Assembly (NCBI GenBank): GCA_947168405.1
Contig: CAMVLU010000003.1
Coordinates: forward strand, 1-40,127
DNA from: an uncultured Clostridia bacterium
GTDB lineage: Bacteria > Bacillota_I > Bacilli_A > RF39 > UBA660
Direction: 5' to 3'
Length of the DNA stretch: 40,127 nucleotides
Part shown: piece by piece, positions 33,675 to 40,127 of the stretch
Position numbering within the stretch: position 1 is the stretch's first letter
How the letters are laid out: each line of letters opens with the position of its first letter
Translations under genes and position numbers: made by a program
The notes under the pieces: generated by a model
The model's input: the letters and a program-made list of their open reading frames with translations, nothing else
Told to the model about the DNA's origin: nothing
Database searches by the model: none

Positions 33675-33691
33675 CAATAATTCCTCCTTCT

Positions 33692-34003
33692 TTAATCAAA
33701 CTTTTCGTTTGATTTCTTTGAAATTCTAACTTTTTTATTTGTTTTTTCGTCTATTGTAACTCCTACTCTAGTAGGTTTCTTTGTTTTTGGATCAATAAGC
33801 ATTACATTTGATGCATTGATAGGTGCTTCAATATCAAGAATTCCTCCTGATTCTTGTCCATTTGCTTTTTGATGTTTATGAACAATGTTAACACCTTCAA
33901 CGATTACTCTATTTTCATTACGTAATACTTTTTTAATTGTTCCAACTTTACCTTTATTAGAGCCAGCAATTACGATAACTTTATCACCTGTTTTTAATCT
34001 CAT
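33692..34003 (-). CDS. rplX: Ribosomal protein uL24
   Basis: 103 residues with the KOW motif ([20 protein letters not shown]) and [12 protein letters not shown]. An early 50S assembly protein. Confidence 0.98.
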   Translation of the reverse strand: MRLKTGDKVIVIAGSNKGKVGTIKKVLRNENRVIVEGVNIVHKHQKANGQESGGILDIEAPINASNVMLIDPKTKKPTRVGVTIDEKTNKKVRISKKSNEKFD

Positions 34004-34012
34004 ATAACACCT

Positions 34013-34384
34013 CTATAGTACTTCCTTAGCAAGGGATACAATCTTCATAAAATCTTTATCATCACGAAGTTCTCTTGCTACTGGTCCAAAAATACGTGTT
34101 CCCACTGGACTCTTATCATCTTTAATAATAACGCAAGCATTGTCATCAAACTTAATATAAGATCCATCATCTCTTCTTACACCAAATTTAGAACGAACAA
34201 TAACTGCTTTTACAACTTTGCTTTTTTTAACAGTACCGTTTGGAATAGCATTTTTAACTGTTCCTACAACGATATCACCAATATTTCCAGTCTTAACTTT
34301 ACTTCCTCCAAGAACACGAATTACTAATAATTCTCTTGCTCCTGAATTATCTGCAACTTTAAGACGACTTTCTTGTTGAATCAT
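34013..34384 (-). CDS. rplN: Ribosomal protein uL14
   Basis: 123 residues starting [20 protein letters not shown] and ending [22 protein letters not shown]. Normal length; forms a bridge to the 30S subunit. Confidence 0.98.
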   Translation of the reverse strand: MIQQESRLKVADNSGARELLVIRVLGGSKVKTGNIGDIVVGTVKNAIPNGTVKKSKVVKAVIVRSKFGVRRDDGSYIKFDDNACVIIKDDKSPVGTRIFGPVARELRDDKDFMKIVSLAKEVL

Positions 34385-34404
34385 AATTCCTCCTTATCCA
34401 GTTA

Positions 34405-34659
34405 CTATAGTATAACTGCTTTTTCTACGATTTCTTTTAAATAGAAATACTTTGTTTTTGATAATGGTCTAGTTTCAACTATTCTAACAGTGTCCCCTAC
34501 TGATGCTAAATTTTTAGGATCATCTACAGCATACTTTTTAGAATACTTAACTCTTTTACCATATAATGGATCTTTTTTATAAGTTTCAACCACTACAGTA
34601 ATTGTCTTATCATTTTTGTTACTTACAACTTTTCCAACTAACTCTTTACGTCTTTCCAT
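34405..34659 (-). CDS. rpsQ: Ribosomal protein uS17
   Basis: 84 residues; [20 protein letters not shown] and [17 protein letters not shown] are conserved OB-fold segments. Its ATG overlaps the rpmC stop (TAATG). Confidence 0.98.
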   Translation of the reverse strand: MERRKELVGKVVSNKNDKTITVVVETYKKDPLYGKRVKYSKKYAVDDPKNLASVGDTVRIVETRPLSKTKYFYLKEIVEKAVIL

Positions 34660-34856
34660 TATTTAGCCTCCATCTCACGTTCACGAAGAACTGTTTTGCA
34701 TCTAGCAACATCATGTCTTAATTCTCTGATTCTTGAAGGTTTTTCTAAATTTCCAAGTGATGCACTAAAACGTAAATTAAATAATTCTTCTTTTGCATCA
34801 ACAATTTTCTTTTCTATTTCTTCAGTGGTCATTTTTCTTATATCATTAACCTTCAT
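34659..34856 (-). CDS. rpmC: Ribosomal protein uL29
   Basis: 65 residues from the ATG at 34856, which follows the rplP stop codon directly with AGTGGTG as RBS inside rplP; an upstream GTG was rejected. [14 protein letters not shown] and [14 protein letters not shown] are diagnostic. Confidence 0.95.
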   Translation of the reverse strand: MKVNDIRKMTTEEIEKKIVDAKEELFNLRFSASLGNLEKPSRIRELRHDVARCKTVLREREMEAK

Positions 34857-34857
34857 T

Positions 34858-35283
34858 TTATTCACCACTTTCCATTTCTTTTGTTACAAATTTTGTTTTA
34901 ATAGGTAATTTATGACTTGCTAATCTAAATGCTTCACGAGCAACATCTTCAGTTACTCCGCCAATTTCAAACATAATTTTACCTTCTTTAACAACAGCAA
35001 CCCATTTATCAACAGCACCCTTACCTTTTCCTTGACGAGTACCTAATGGTTTACTAGTTACTGGCATGTGAGGAAAAATATTTATCCAAACTTTTCCACC
35101 ACGTTTCATATATCTTGTCATAGCAACACGAGCAGCTTCGATTTGATTTGTTGTAATCCAAGCACCTTCTTTTGCCATTAGTCCAAATTCACCAAATGAT
35201 AAAGTTGTATTACCTTTTGATTTTCCTTCATATGGTAATCTATGAACTCTTCTATATTTTACTCTTGCTGGAATTAAAGCCAT
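34858..35283 (-). CDS. rplP: Ribosomal protein uL16
   Basis: 141 residues. [20 protein letters not shown], the [20 protein letters not shown] segment and [20 protein letters not shown] are conserved. Lies by the A-site finger and is needed for late 50S assembly. Confidence 0.98.
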   Translation of the reverse strand: MALIPARVKYRRVHRLPYEGKSKGNTTLSFGEFGLMAKEGAWITTNQIEAARVAMTRYMKRGGKVWINIFPHMPVTSKPLGTRQGKGKGAVDKWVAVVKEGKIMFEIGGVTEDVAREAFRLASHKLPIKTKFVTKEMESGE

Positions 35284-35285
35284 AA

Positions 35286-35933
35286 TTACTTACCTCCATT
35301 CTTTGAAGGAAGAATTTCTCCTTTATAAATCCATACTTTAACACCAATTTTTCCAAATGTAGTATCAGCTTCACTCATTGCATAATCAATATCAGCTCTA
35401 AAAGTATGAAGTGGGATAGTTCCTTCTTTATATCCTTCTGTTCTTGCCATGTCAGCTCCACCTAAACGTCCTGAAACACTAGTTTTAATTCCTTTAGCTC
35501 CAGCTTTCATAGCATTTTTAATTGCACGTTTTTGAGCCATTCTAAATGATGCTCTATTAGATATTTGCTTTGCAATAGAATCTGCAACAAGTTTAGCATT
35601 AATATCAACTTTCTTAATATCAATGATAGATACTTGTACAGGATGTCCTACTAATTCTGAAAGAACCTTCTTTAACTTTTCAATTTCTTCTCCACCTTTT
35701 CCAATTAATACACCAGGTTTAGCAGAATGAATTGTTACTTCAGTTTTCTTTTTACTTCTTTCTATTTCTACTTTTGCAATTCCTTTATCGATTAAATTCT
35801 TATCAATATATTTACGAATTTCCATATCTTCTTTTAAAGTACTAGCAAAATCTTTTTTAGGAGCATACCATTTAGATTCCCAATCTTTATTAATACCAAT
35901 TCTTTGTCCTATTGGACTTACCTTTTGTCCCAT
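35286..35933 (-). CDS. rpsC: Ribosomal protein uS3
   Basis: 215 residues. [14 protein letters not shown], a KH domain with [20 protein letters not shown], and [20 protein letters not shown]. Part of the mRNA entry channel. Confidence 0.98.
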   Translation of the reverse strand: MGQKVSPIGQRIGINKDWESKWYAPKKDFASTLKEDMEIRKYIDKNLIDKGIAKVEIERSKKKTEVTIHSAKPGVLIGKGGEEIEKLKKVLSELVGHPVQVSIIDIKKVDINAKLVADSIAKQISNRASFRMAQKRAIKNAMKAGAKGIKTSVSGRLGGADMARTEGYKEGTIPLHTFRADIDYAMSEADTTFGKIGVKVWIYKGEILPSKNGGK

Positions 35934-35941
35934 AATATCTC

Positions 35942-36274
35942 CTATCTTTCCTTAACATGAACTACTATATGACTAGTTCTCTTGTCTTTATGTCCTATAT
36001 ATCCTCTTGAATCAAACATAATTCTTTTCATAACAGGACCTGCATCTACTCTAGCTTCATTTACATATAATTTAGTTTCATCTGCTCCTTCATTGTTAAC
36101 AGCATTAGCAATAGCAGAATTTAAAACTTTTAAAATCATCTTTGAAGCCTTTGTATTATAATTTACTAATATGGTTTTTGCTTCTTTAACGTCTTTTCCA
36201 CGAATTAAATCAATAACTAATCGAATTTTAATTGGTGAAATACGTTGCATTTTTGCAATTGCATATGATTCCAT
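35942..36274 (-). CDS. rplV: Ribosomal protein uL22
   Basis: 110 residues; [20 protein letters not shown] and the beta-hairpin region [20 protein letters not shown] that lines the exit tunnel. Confidence 0.98.
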   Translation of the reverse strand: MESYAIAKMQRISPIKIRLVIDLIRGKDVKEAKTILVNYNTKASKMILKVLNSAIANAVNNEGADETKLYVNEARVDAGPVMKRIMFDSRGYIGHKDKRTSHIVVHVKER

Positions 36275-36299
36275 ACAAATTTTCCCTCCTAAGTTTTAA

Positions 36300-36569
36300 C
36301 TACTTTTCTTTATTTTCTCCGTGTCCACCAAACTTACGAGTTAATGAGAACTCTCCTAATTTGTGACCTACCATATCTTCTGTTACATATACTGGTATAA
36401 ATTCACGACCATTATGAACAGCAAATGTATGTCCTATAAAATCAGGATAAATTGTTGAACGACGAGACCAAGTTTTAATAACTTCTTTCTTTCCAGATTC
36501 ATTTAAATCTTGAACCTTTTTTAGTAATCTATCGAAAACATAAGGTCCTTTTTTTAGACTTCTTGCCAT
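36300..36569 (-). CDS. rpsS: Ribosomal protein uS19
   Basis: 89 residues; [39 protein letters not shown] and [16 protein letters not shown] are typical of this 30S head protein. Confidence 0.98.
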   Translation of the reverse strand: MARSLKKGPYVFDRLLKKVQDLNESGKKEVIKTWSRRSTIYPDFIGHTFAVHNGREFIPVYVTEDMVGHKLGEFSLTRKFGGHGENKEK

Positions 36570-36578
36570 TTTAACCTC

Positions 36579-37409
36579 CTATTTTCCATTTCTTCTACGA
36601 ACAATTAACTTGTCGCTAGATTTATTCTTACGAGTTTTATATCCAAGTGCTGGTTTACCCCATGGAGTAACTGGTCCTTTACGACCAACTGGAGCACGAC
36701 CTTCACCACCACCATGTGGATGGTCATTAGGGTTCATAACAGATCCACGAACTGTTGGACGAATTCCCATATGTCTACTTCTTCCAGCTTTTCCTAAATG
36801 AACAAGTTCATAATCTTCATTACCAACTTCTCCAATAGTTGCCATACAAGTTCCAAGTATTTTTCTTTGTTCTCCACTTGATAATCTAATCATTACATAT
36901 TTACCTTCACGACCTAATATTTGAGCACTAGAGCCAGCAGATCTTGCTAAAGCTCCACCTTTCTTAGGACGAAGTTCAACATTATGAATAACAGTACCAA
37001 CTGGTATATTCATAATTGGTAAAGCATTACCAACTTTAATATCAACATTTTCTCCACTTACAATTTTATCTCCAACATGAAGATTCTTTGGAGCAATGAT
37101 ATATCTCTTTTCACCATCTAAATAATTAATTAAAGCAATATTTGCTGATCTATTAGGATCATATTCTATACTAGCAACTGTTCCCTCTATATCAAACTTA
37201 TTTCTCTTAAAATCAATTATACGATATTTTCTTTTTTCTCCACCACCATGATGACGAACAGTAATTCTTCCTTGATTATTACGTCCACCATTCTTTTTTA
37301 ATGTAACAGTAAGACTTTTTTCAGGTGTACTTTTAGTAATTTCTTCATTAACTAAAGTACTCATCTTACGTCTAGCATTGGTAGTTGGTTTAAAATTTTT
37401 AATAGCCAT
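36579..37409 (-). CDS. rplB: Ribosomal protein uL2
   Basis: 276 residues. Contacts the peptidyl-transferase centre; the conserved loop [20 protein letters not shown] with its key His is intact. N-terminal [14 protein letters not shown] normal. Confidence 0.98.
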   Translation of the reverse strand: MAIKNFKPTTNARRKMSTLVNEEITKSTPEKSLTVTLKKNGGRNNQGRITVRHHGGGEKRKYRIIDFKRNKFDIEGTVASIEYDPNRSANIALINYLDGEKRYIIAPKNLHVGDKIVSGENVDIKVGNALPIMNIPVGTVIHNVELRPKKGGALARSAGSSAQILGREGKYVMIRLSSGEQRKILGTCMATIGEVGNEDYELVHLGKAGRSRHMGIRPTVRGSVMNPNDHPHGGGEGRAPVGRKGPVTPWGKPALGYKTRKNKSSDKLIVRRRNGK

Positions 37410-37420
37410 AACACGCCTCC

Positions 37421-37702
37421 TTAATTAAGGTCGATCGTTTGTCCAGCTTTTAATGTAACTATTGCTTTTTTACATCTATTACTAAGCCCTGAATAACGAC
37501 CTACTCTTTTTTTCTTAACTGGCATATTCAATGTTTGAACATCCACTACTTCAACTTTAAATAACTTTTCTACAGCTTCTTTAATTTCTGTTTTATTAGC
37601 TTTAGGTGACACTTTGAAACTGTATTGATTTAAAGCTTCACGGTCACGGCTTTTTTCAGTAATTAAAGGTGCTTTTATTATTTCTAAATACTTTGTATTC
37701 AT
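37421..37702 (-). CDS. rplW: Ribosomal protein uL23
   Basis: 93 residues; [20 protein letters not shown] and [15 protein letters not shown]. Located at the tunnel exit, where it docks trigger factor and SRP. Confidence 0.98.
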   Translation of the reverse strand: MNTKYLEIIKAPLITEKSRDREALNQYSFKVSPKANKTEIKEAVEKLFKVEVVDVQTLNMPVKKKRVGRYSGLSNRCKKAIVTLKAGQTIDLN

Positions 37703-37703
37703 A

Positions 37704-38300
37704 CTATTTTAAAGCCTCCTCTACCAACTTTATAGCAGCAACATCCGCTAAAATATAATCAGCATTAATAATATCTAATACATTTAATTCATATGGTTCC
37801 ATCATGAAAATATTTTGTAAATTACGTCCAGCAAGAATTATATTTTCATCTAATTCATTCATAACGATTAATACTTTCTTATCAGCTATTTCTAACCCTT
37901 CAAGCATTTTAACCATTTCTTTAGTTTTTGGAACATCAAGAGATATCTTATCAACAACAATTATCTCTTTATCACGTGCTTTATAAGTTAAAGCACTCTT
38001 TAATGCTAACTTTCTTTCTTTTCTATTCATCTTAAGTGAATAATCACGTGGTACAGGTCCAAGAGCAATTCCTCCACCTCTCCATTGAGGAGCACGAATA
38101 GATCCTTGTCTTGCACGTCCTGTTCCTTTTTGTCTCCAAGGTTTTCTTCCTCCACCTGATACTTCACTTCTTGTTTTTACTTTATAAGTTCCTTGACGAA
38201 GTCCTGACATAGCAACTTGAATTGCATCTCTTACAACATTATCATTAGTTTCTATATCAAAGATTTCTTTACTTAATTTAATGTCTTTAACTCTTTCCAT
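37704..38300 (-). CDS. rplD: Ribosomal protein uL4
   Basis: 198 residues; the internal loop GGGRKPWRQKGTGRARQGSI and APQWRGGGIALGPVPRDYS is typical. In Escherichia coli L4 represses the S10 operon through its leader; whether that holds here is not known. Confidence 0.98.
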   Translation of the reverse strand: MERVKDIKLSKEIFDIETNDNVVRDAIQVAMSGLRQGTYKVKTRSEVSGGGRKPWRQKGTGRARQGSIRAPQWRGGGIALGPVPRDYSLKMNRKERKLALKSALTYKARDKEIIVVDKISLDVPKTKEMVKMLEGLEIADKKVLIVMNELDENIILAGRNLQNIFMMEPYELNVLDIINADYILADVAAIKLVEEALK

Positions 38301-38323
38301 AATTTTCCTCCTCTAACAAGAAA

Positions 38324-39160
38324 TTATTCTTGTGTTGGCTCACTTTCTTCAGTTTTTTCTTCAGTAGCTTCAGGAACTTCTTCTTTAGTTTCTTCAACAT
38401 TTTCTTCAGATGTTTCGTCTTTAGTTTCTTCAACTACTTCTTCAGTATTTTCAGTAACTTCAACTTTTTCATCTTCTTTTTCTTCTTCTACTTCATAGAA
38501 AACTAAATCAGTTTTTTCATTTACCTTATCAGGATTCTTAACTGCTGTTTTAATAACAATTAATGATTTCTTTGGTCCAGGAACATTACCTTTAATTAAA
38601 ACGATATTATTTTCTAAATCAATTTTAACTATTTCTAGATTTTGAACTGTAACAAGTTCATGTCCCATATGACCAGGTAACTTCTTTCCTTTTAATACGT
38701 GCATTGGAAGAAGTGTTCCCATTGAACCTACTCCACGATGATATTGACTACCATGTCCCATAGGTCCTCTTGTTTGATTATAACGTTTGATAACACCTTG
38801 GAATCCCTTACCTTTAGAAATTCCTTGAACATCAACCATTTCTCCTTCTGTGAATATACTTGCATCAACCTTTCCGCCTAAAGTATAATCAGCAATATTT
38901 ACTCCCCTTATTTCTTTTAAGAAGCGCTTAGGTTCAACACCTGCTTTTTTCAAATGACCCATTTTAGCCTTAGTAGTATTTTTTTCTTTAGCACTAAAAG
39001 CTGCTATCTGAATAGCTTCATATCCATCAGTTTCCATTGTTTTAATTTGAGTAACCACATTTGGTTCTACTTCAACAACAGTAACAGGAATTAATTTACC
39101 ATTCTTAGCAAAAACTTGAGTCATACCAATCTTTTTACCTAAGATTCCTTTCATTTTCAT
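38324..39160 (-). CDS. rplC: Ribosomal protein uL3 with long acidic C-terminal tail
   Basis: 278 residues, against about 209 usual. Residues 1-212 are ordinary uL3 ([48 protein letters not shown]). From about 213 follows a tail of some 65 residues made almost only of Glu, Val, Thr, Lys and Asp, in ETxEE-like repeats, ending EESEPTQE. The tail is in frame with no stop. Start ATG at 39160 follows GAGAGG; a second ATG two codons on is possible. Confidence 0.97.
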   Translation of the reverse strand: MKMKGILGKKIGMTQVFAKNGKLIPVTVVEVEPNVVTQIKTMETDGYEAIQIAAFSAKEKNTTKAKMGHLKKAGVEPKRFLKEIRGVNIADYTLGGKVDASIFTEGEMVDVQGISKGKGFQGVIKRYNQTRGPMGHGSQYHRGVGSMGTLLPMHVLKGKKLPGHMGHELVTVQNLEIVKIDLENNIVLIKGNVPGPKKSLIVIKTAVKNPDKVNEKTDLVFYEVEEEKEDEKVEVTENTEEVVEETKDETSEENVEETKEEVPEATEEKTEESEPTQE

Positions 39161-39176
39161 TTTCCTCTCTTTCTAA

Positions 39177-39491
39177 TTACTTTCCTTGTTTAATGTCAAT
39201 ATCAACACCACTTGGTAAATCAAGATGTGTTAAAGCATCAATAATTTCCTTACTTGGATTTTTGATATCAATCAATCTCTTATGTGTTCTCATTTCAAAT
39301 TGTTCACGTGAATCTTTGTATTTATGAACAGCTCTTAAAATTGTAAACTTTTCAATTTCTGTTGGAAGTGGTACTGGTCCACTTATTTCTCCTCCAGATC
39401 TTTTTACAGTTTCAACAATCTTAGTACATGCATTATCAAGAATACGATGATCATACGCTTTTAACTTAATGCGAACTACTTGTTTTGACAT
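39177..39491 (-). CDS. rpsJ: Ribosomal protein uS10
   Basis: 104 residues from the ATG at 39491, with AAGGGAG upstream; a GTG at 39500 lies within the RBS and was rejected. [36 protein letters not shown] and the [12 protein letters not shown] segment identify it. In other bacteria S10 is also the transcription factor NusE. First gene of the operon. Confidence 0.97.
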   Translation of the reverse strand: MSKQVVRIKLKAYDHRILDNACTKIVETVKRSGGEISGPVPLPTEIEKFTILRAVHKYKDSREQFEMRTHKRLIDIKNPSKEIIDALTHLDLPSGVDIDIKQGK

Positions 39492-39600
39492 TTCCGTCAC
39501 TCCCTTCGTCTATATCTGGTATAGGCTTGCTCCGCGCAAATAACCCGAACAACGCATCCACGTGTATCGACAACCTTGCACATCTAAGCAATCAAACACG
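39492..39600 (-). promoter_or_regulatory. Structured 5' leader of the S10 operon
   Basis: About 110 nt between the predicted start site and rpsJ that are much richer in G+C than the surroundings (for example GTTCGGGTTATTTGCGCGGA), with short possible stems such as CTATA/TATAG. Such a composition peak in an AT-rich genome suggests a folded leader, perhaps an autoregulatory site for an operon protein. No specific known leader class was recognised. Confidence 0.5.
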
Positions 39601-39606
39601 ATAGAT

Positions 39607-39635
39607 ATTTTAACACACCAATTCCGTAAAATCAA
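39607..39635 (-). promoter_or_regulatory. Promoter of the S10-spc-alpha operon
   Basis: On the minus strand there is TTGATT, 17 bp, TAAAAT, giving a leader of about 110 nt before rpsJ. Confidence 0.7.
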
Positions 39636-39699
39636 GCACTTTTTTCATATTTTTTCATATTTTTTAACTTTTTTTCACTATCAGTGATAATGTTATCAA

Positions 39700-39730
39700 A
39701 AAGAACAAAGTATCAATTACTTTGTTCTTT
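39700..39730 (-). terminator. Terminator of the Rpn-like gene
   Basis: AAAGAACAAAGTA and TACTTTGTTCTTT make a 13-bp stem; on the minus strand it is followed by TT(G) after the TTT of the arm. It overlaps the TGA stop of the gene at 39713. Confidence 0.75.
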
Positions 39731-40127
39731 ATTTGAATTAATAATTTCTTCAACTTTTTGAACTGGCGTATTAACAATTTCTGATATAGTATATATATCT
39801 ATCTTCTTATGATACATTCTCATAATCATTTCAATTCTATTTTGTTCTATACCTTGTTCTACACCACTCATGAATCCTTCATCTTTTCCTGTTTCATATG
39901 CATCATGATTTCTTAATTTTTCATCTATTCTTTCATCCCATATCATACGACAATACTCCTTACTTTTCGAAAGTCTTTCTAATTTCTTTCGATAATTATT
40001 TAACATTTTTTCATGATTAACTATATCTTTTAATTCTTCTTTTTTATTTAATGTAAATAATTTCCAGACTTTCTCTTCTTCTTTAATATCAGTATAGCAT
40101 ATTTGTTGTATTTTGAAAAGATTAACA
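39713..40127 (-). CDS. Rpn/PD-(D/E)XK nuclease family transposase-like protein, C-terminal part (runs off the window)
   Basis: 138 codons open to the window edge; the beginning is missing. The visible part has a helical stretch (KLERLSKSKEYCRMIWDERI), then a DAYETGKDEGFMSGVEQGIE segment of the kind found at the end of Rpn (recombination-promoting nuclease) proteins, and a terminal helix with ISEIVNTPVQKVEEII. In complete members a PD-(D/E)XK nuclease domain precedes this; it cannot be checked here. Such genes are often mobile and multi-copy. An internal ATG at 40006 is not the real start because the frame continues upstream with family-like sequence. Confidence 0.75.
   Translation of the reverse strand, partial: VNLFKIQQICYTDIKEEEKVWKLFTLNKKEELKDIVNHEKMLNNYRKKLERLSKSKEYCRMIWDERIDEKLRNHDAYETGKDEGFMSGVEQGIEQNRIEMIMRMYHKKIDIYTISEIVNTPVQKVEEIINSNKEQSN

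Noticed and set aside
36610..36801. Plus-strand 63-codon frame inside rplB and similar plus-strand frames at 1854, 3394, 4104, 20887, 26602, 27093, 31751, 34696 and 37804
   Set aside because: All are antisense to well-supported genes, have no RBS and show composition expected from the opposite strand.
1..40127. Use of genetic code 4 (UGA as Trp), as in many Mollicutes
   Set aside because: Trp is TGG throughout and TGA is a proper stop in secY, map, one pilin-like gene and the Rpn-like gene, where reading on would spoil well-known C-termini.
1..40127. tRNA or rRNA genes
   Set aside because: No cloverleaf with GTTCGA-type T-loop or rRNA sequence was noticed on either strand.

Overview
The window is AT-rich (roughly a quarter G+C by eye). 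It looks like a chromosome segment from an uncultured, monoderm, Mollicutes-like or Bacilli-like member of the Bacillota (for example an RF39-type gut lineage). This placement is inference. It rests on the Bacillus-order S10-spc-alpha ribosomal operon without an rpmD (L30) gene, GatCAB, Gram-positive AGGAGG ribosome binding sites, a CIRCE element, and a Tad-type pilus locus with no outer-membrane secretin. The standard bacterial code is used: Trp is TGG, and TGA ends secY, map and other genes. Nearly every gene lies on the minus strand, so transcription mostly runs from high to low coordinates.

Region 1 (1-5.1 kb). This holds the N-terminal part of pyruvate phosphate dikinase and a tandem family of four small two-helix, Cys-bearing membrane proteins that resemble type IV secretion pilins. 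One of the four has a Cys-rich extension cut off by an in-frame TAA. Two decayed GT-C-like glycosyltransferase genes follow: a fragmentary remnant and one split by a single frameshift at an A6 run.

Region 2 (5.1-17.4 kb). This is a monoderm Tad/Flp pilus locus. In transcription order it has two copies of a gene pair (a membrane-anchored Cys protein and a secreted von Willebrand A protein), then a pilin-like protein, CpaB, TadA, TadB, TadC, a 56-residue Flp-like pilin, a TadE-like pseudopilin, and a TadZ/CpaE-like protein whose P-loop has degenerated. Promoters split it into three units: VWA cassettes; minor pilin plus machine; and major pilin, TadE and TadZ. No prepilin peptidase gene is present in the window.

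Region 3 (17.4-25.4 kb). This holds a plus-strand lipoprotein, an XRE regulator, gatC-gatA-gatB, a membrane protein of unknown function, and two perfect 330-bp direct repeats. Each repeat has the anatomy of a convergent type I toxin-antitoxin module: a 25-residue hydrophobic peptide facing a roughly 110-nt antisense RNA, with a toxin mRNA whose two ends can pair. Next comes an htpG-hsp20 heat-shock operon whose promoter is embedded in a CIRCE operator.

Region 4 (25.4-39.6 kb). This is the complete S10-spc-alpha operon, rpsJ to rplQ, with secY, adk, map, infA and rpoA inside. It is driven from a G+C-rich leader and ended by a clear terminator. The last 0.4 kb is the C-terminal part of an Rpn/PD-(D/E)XK transposase-nuclease-like gene.
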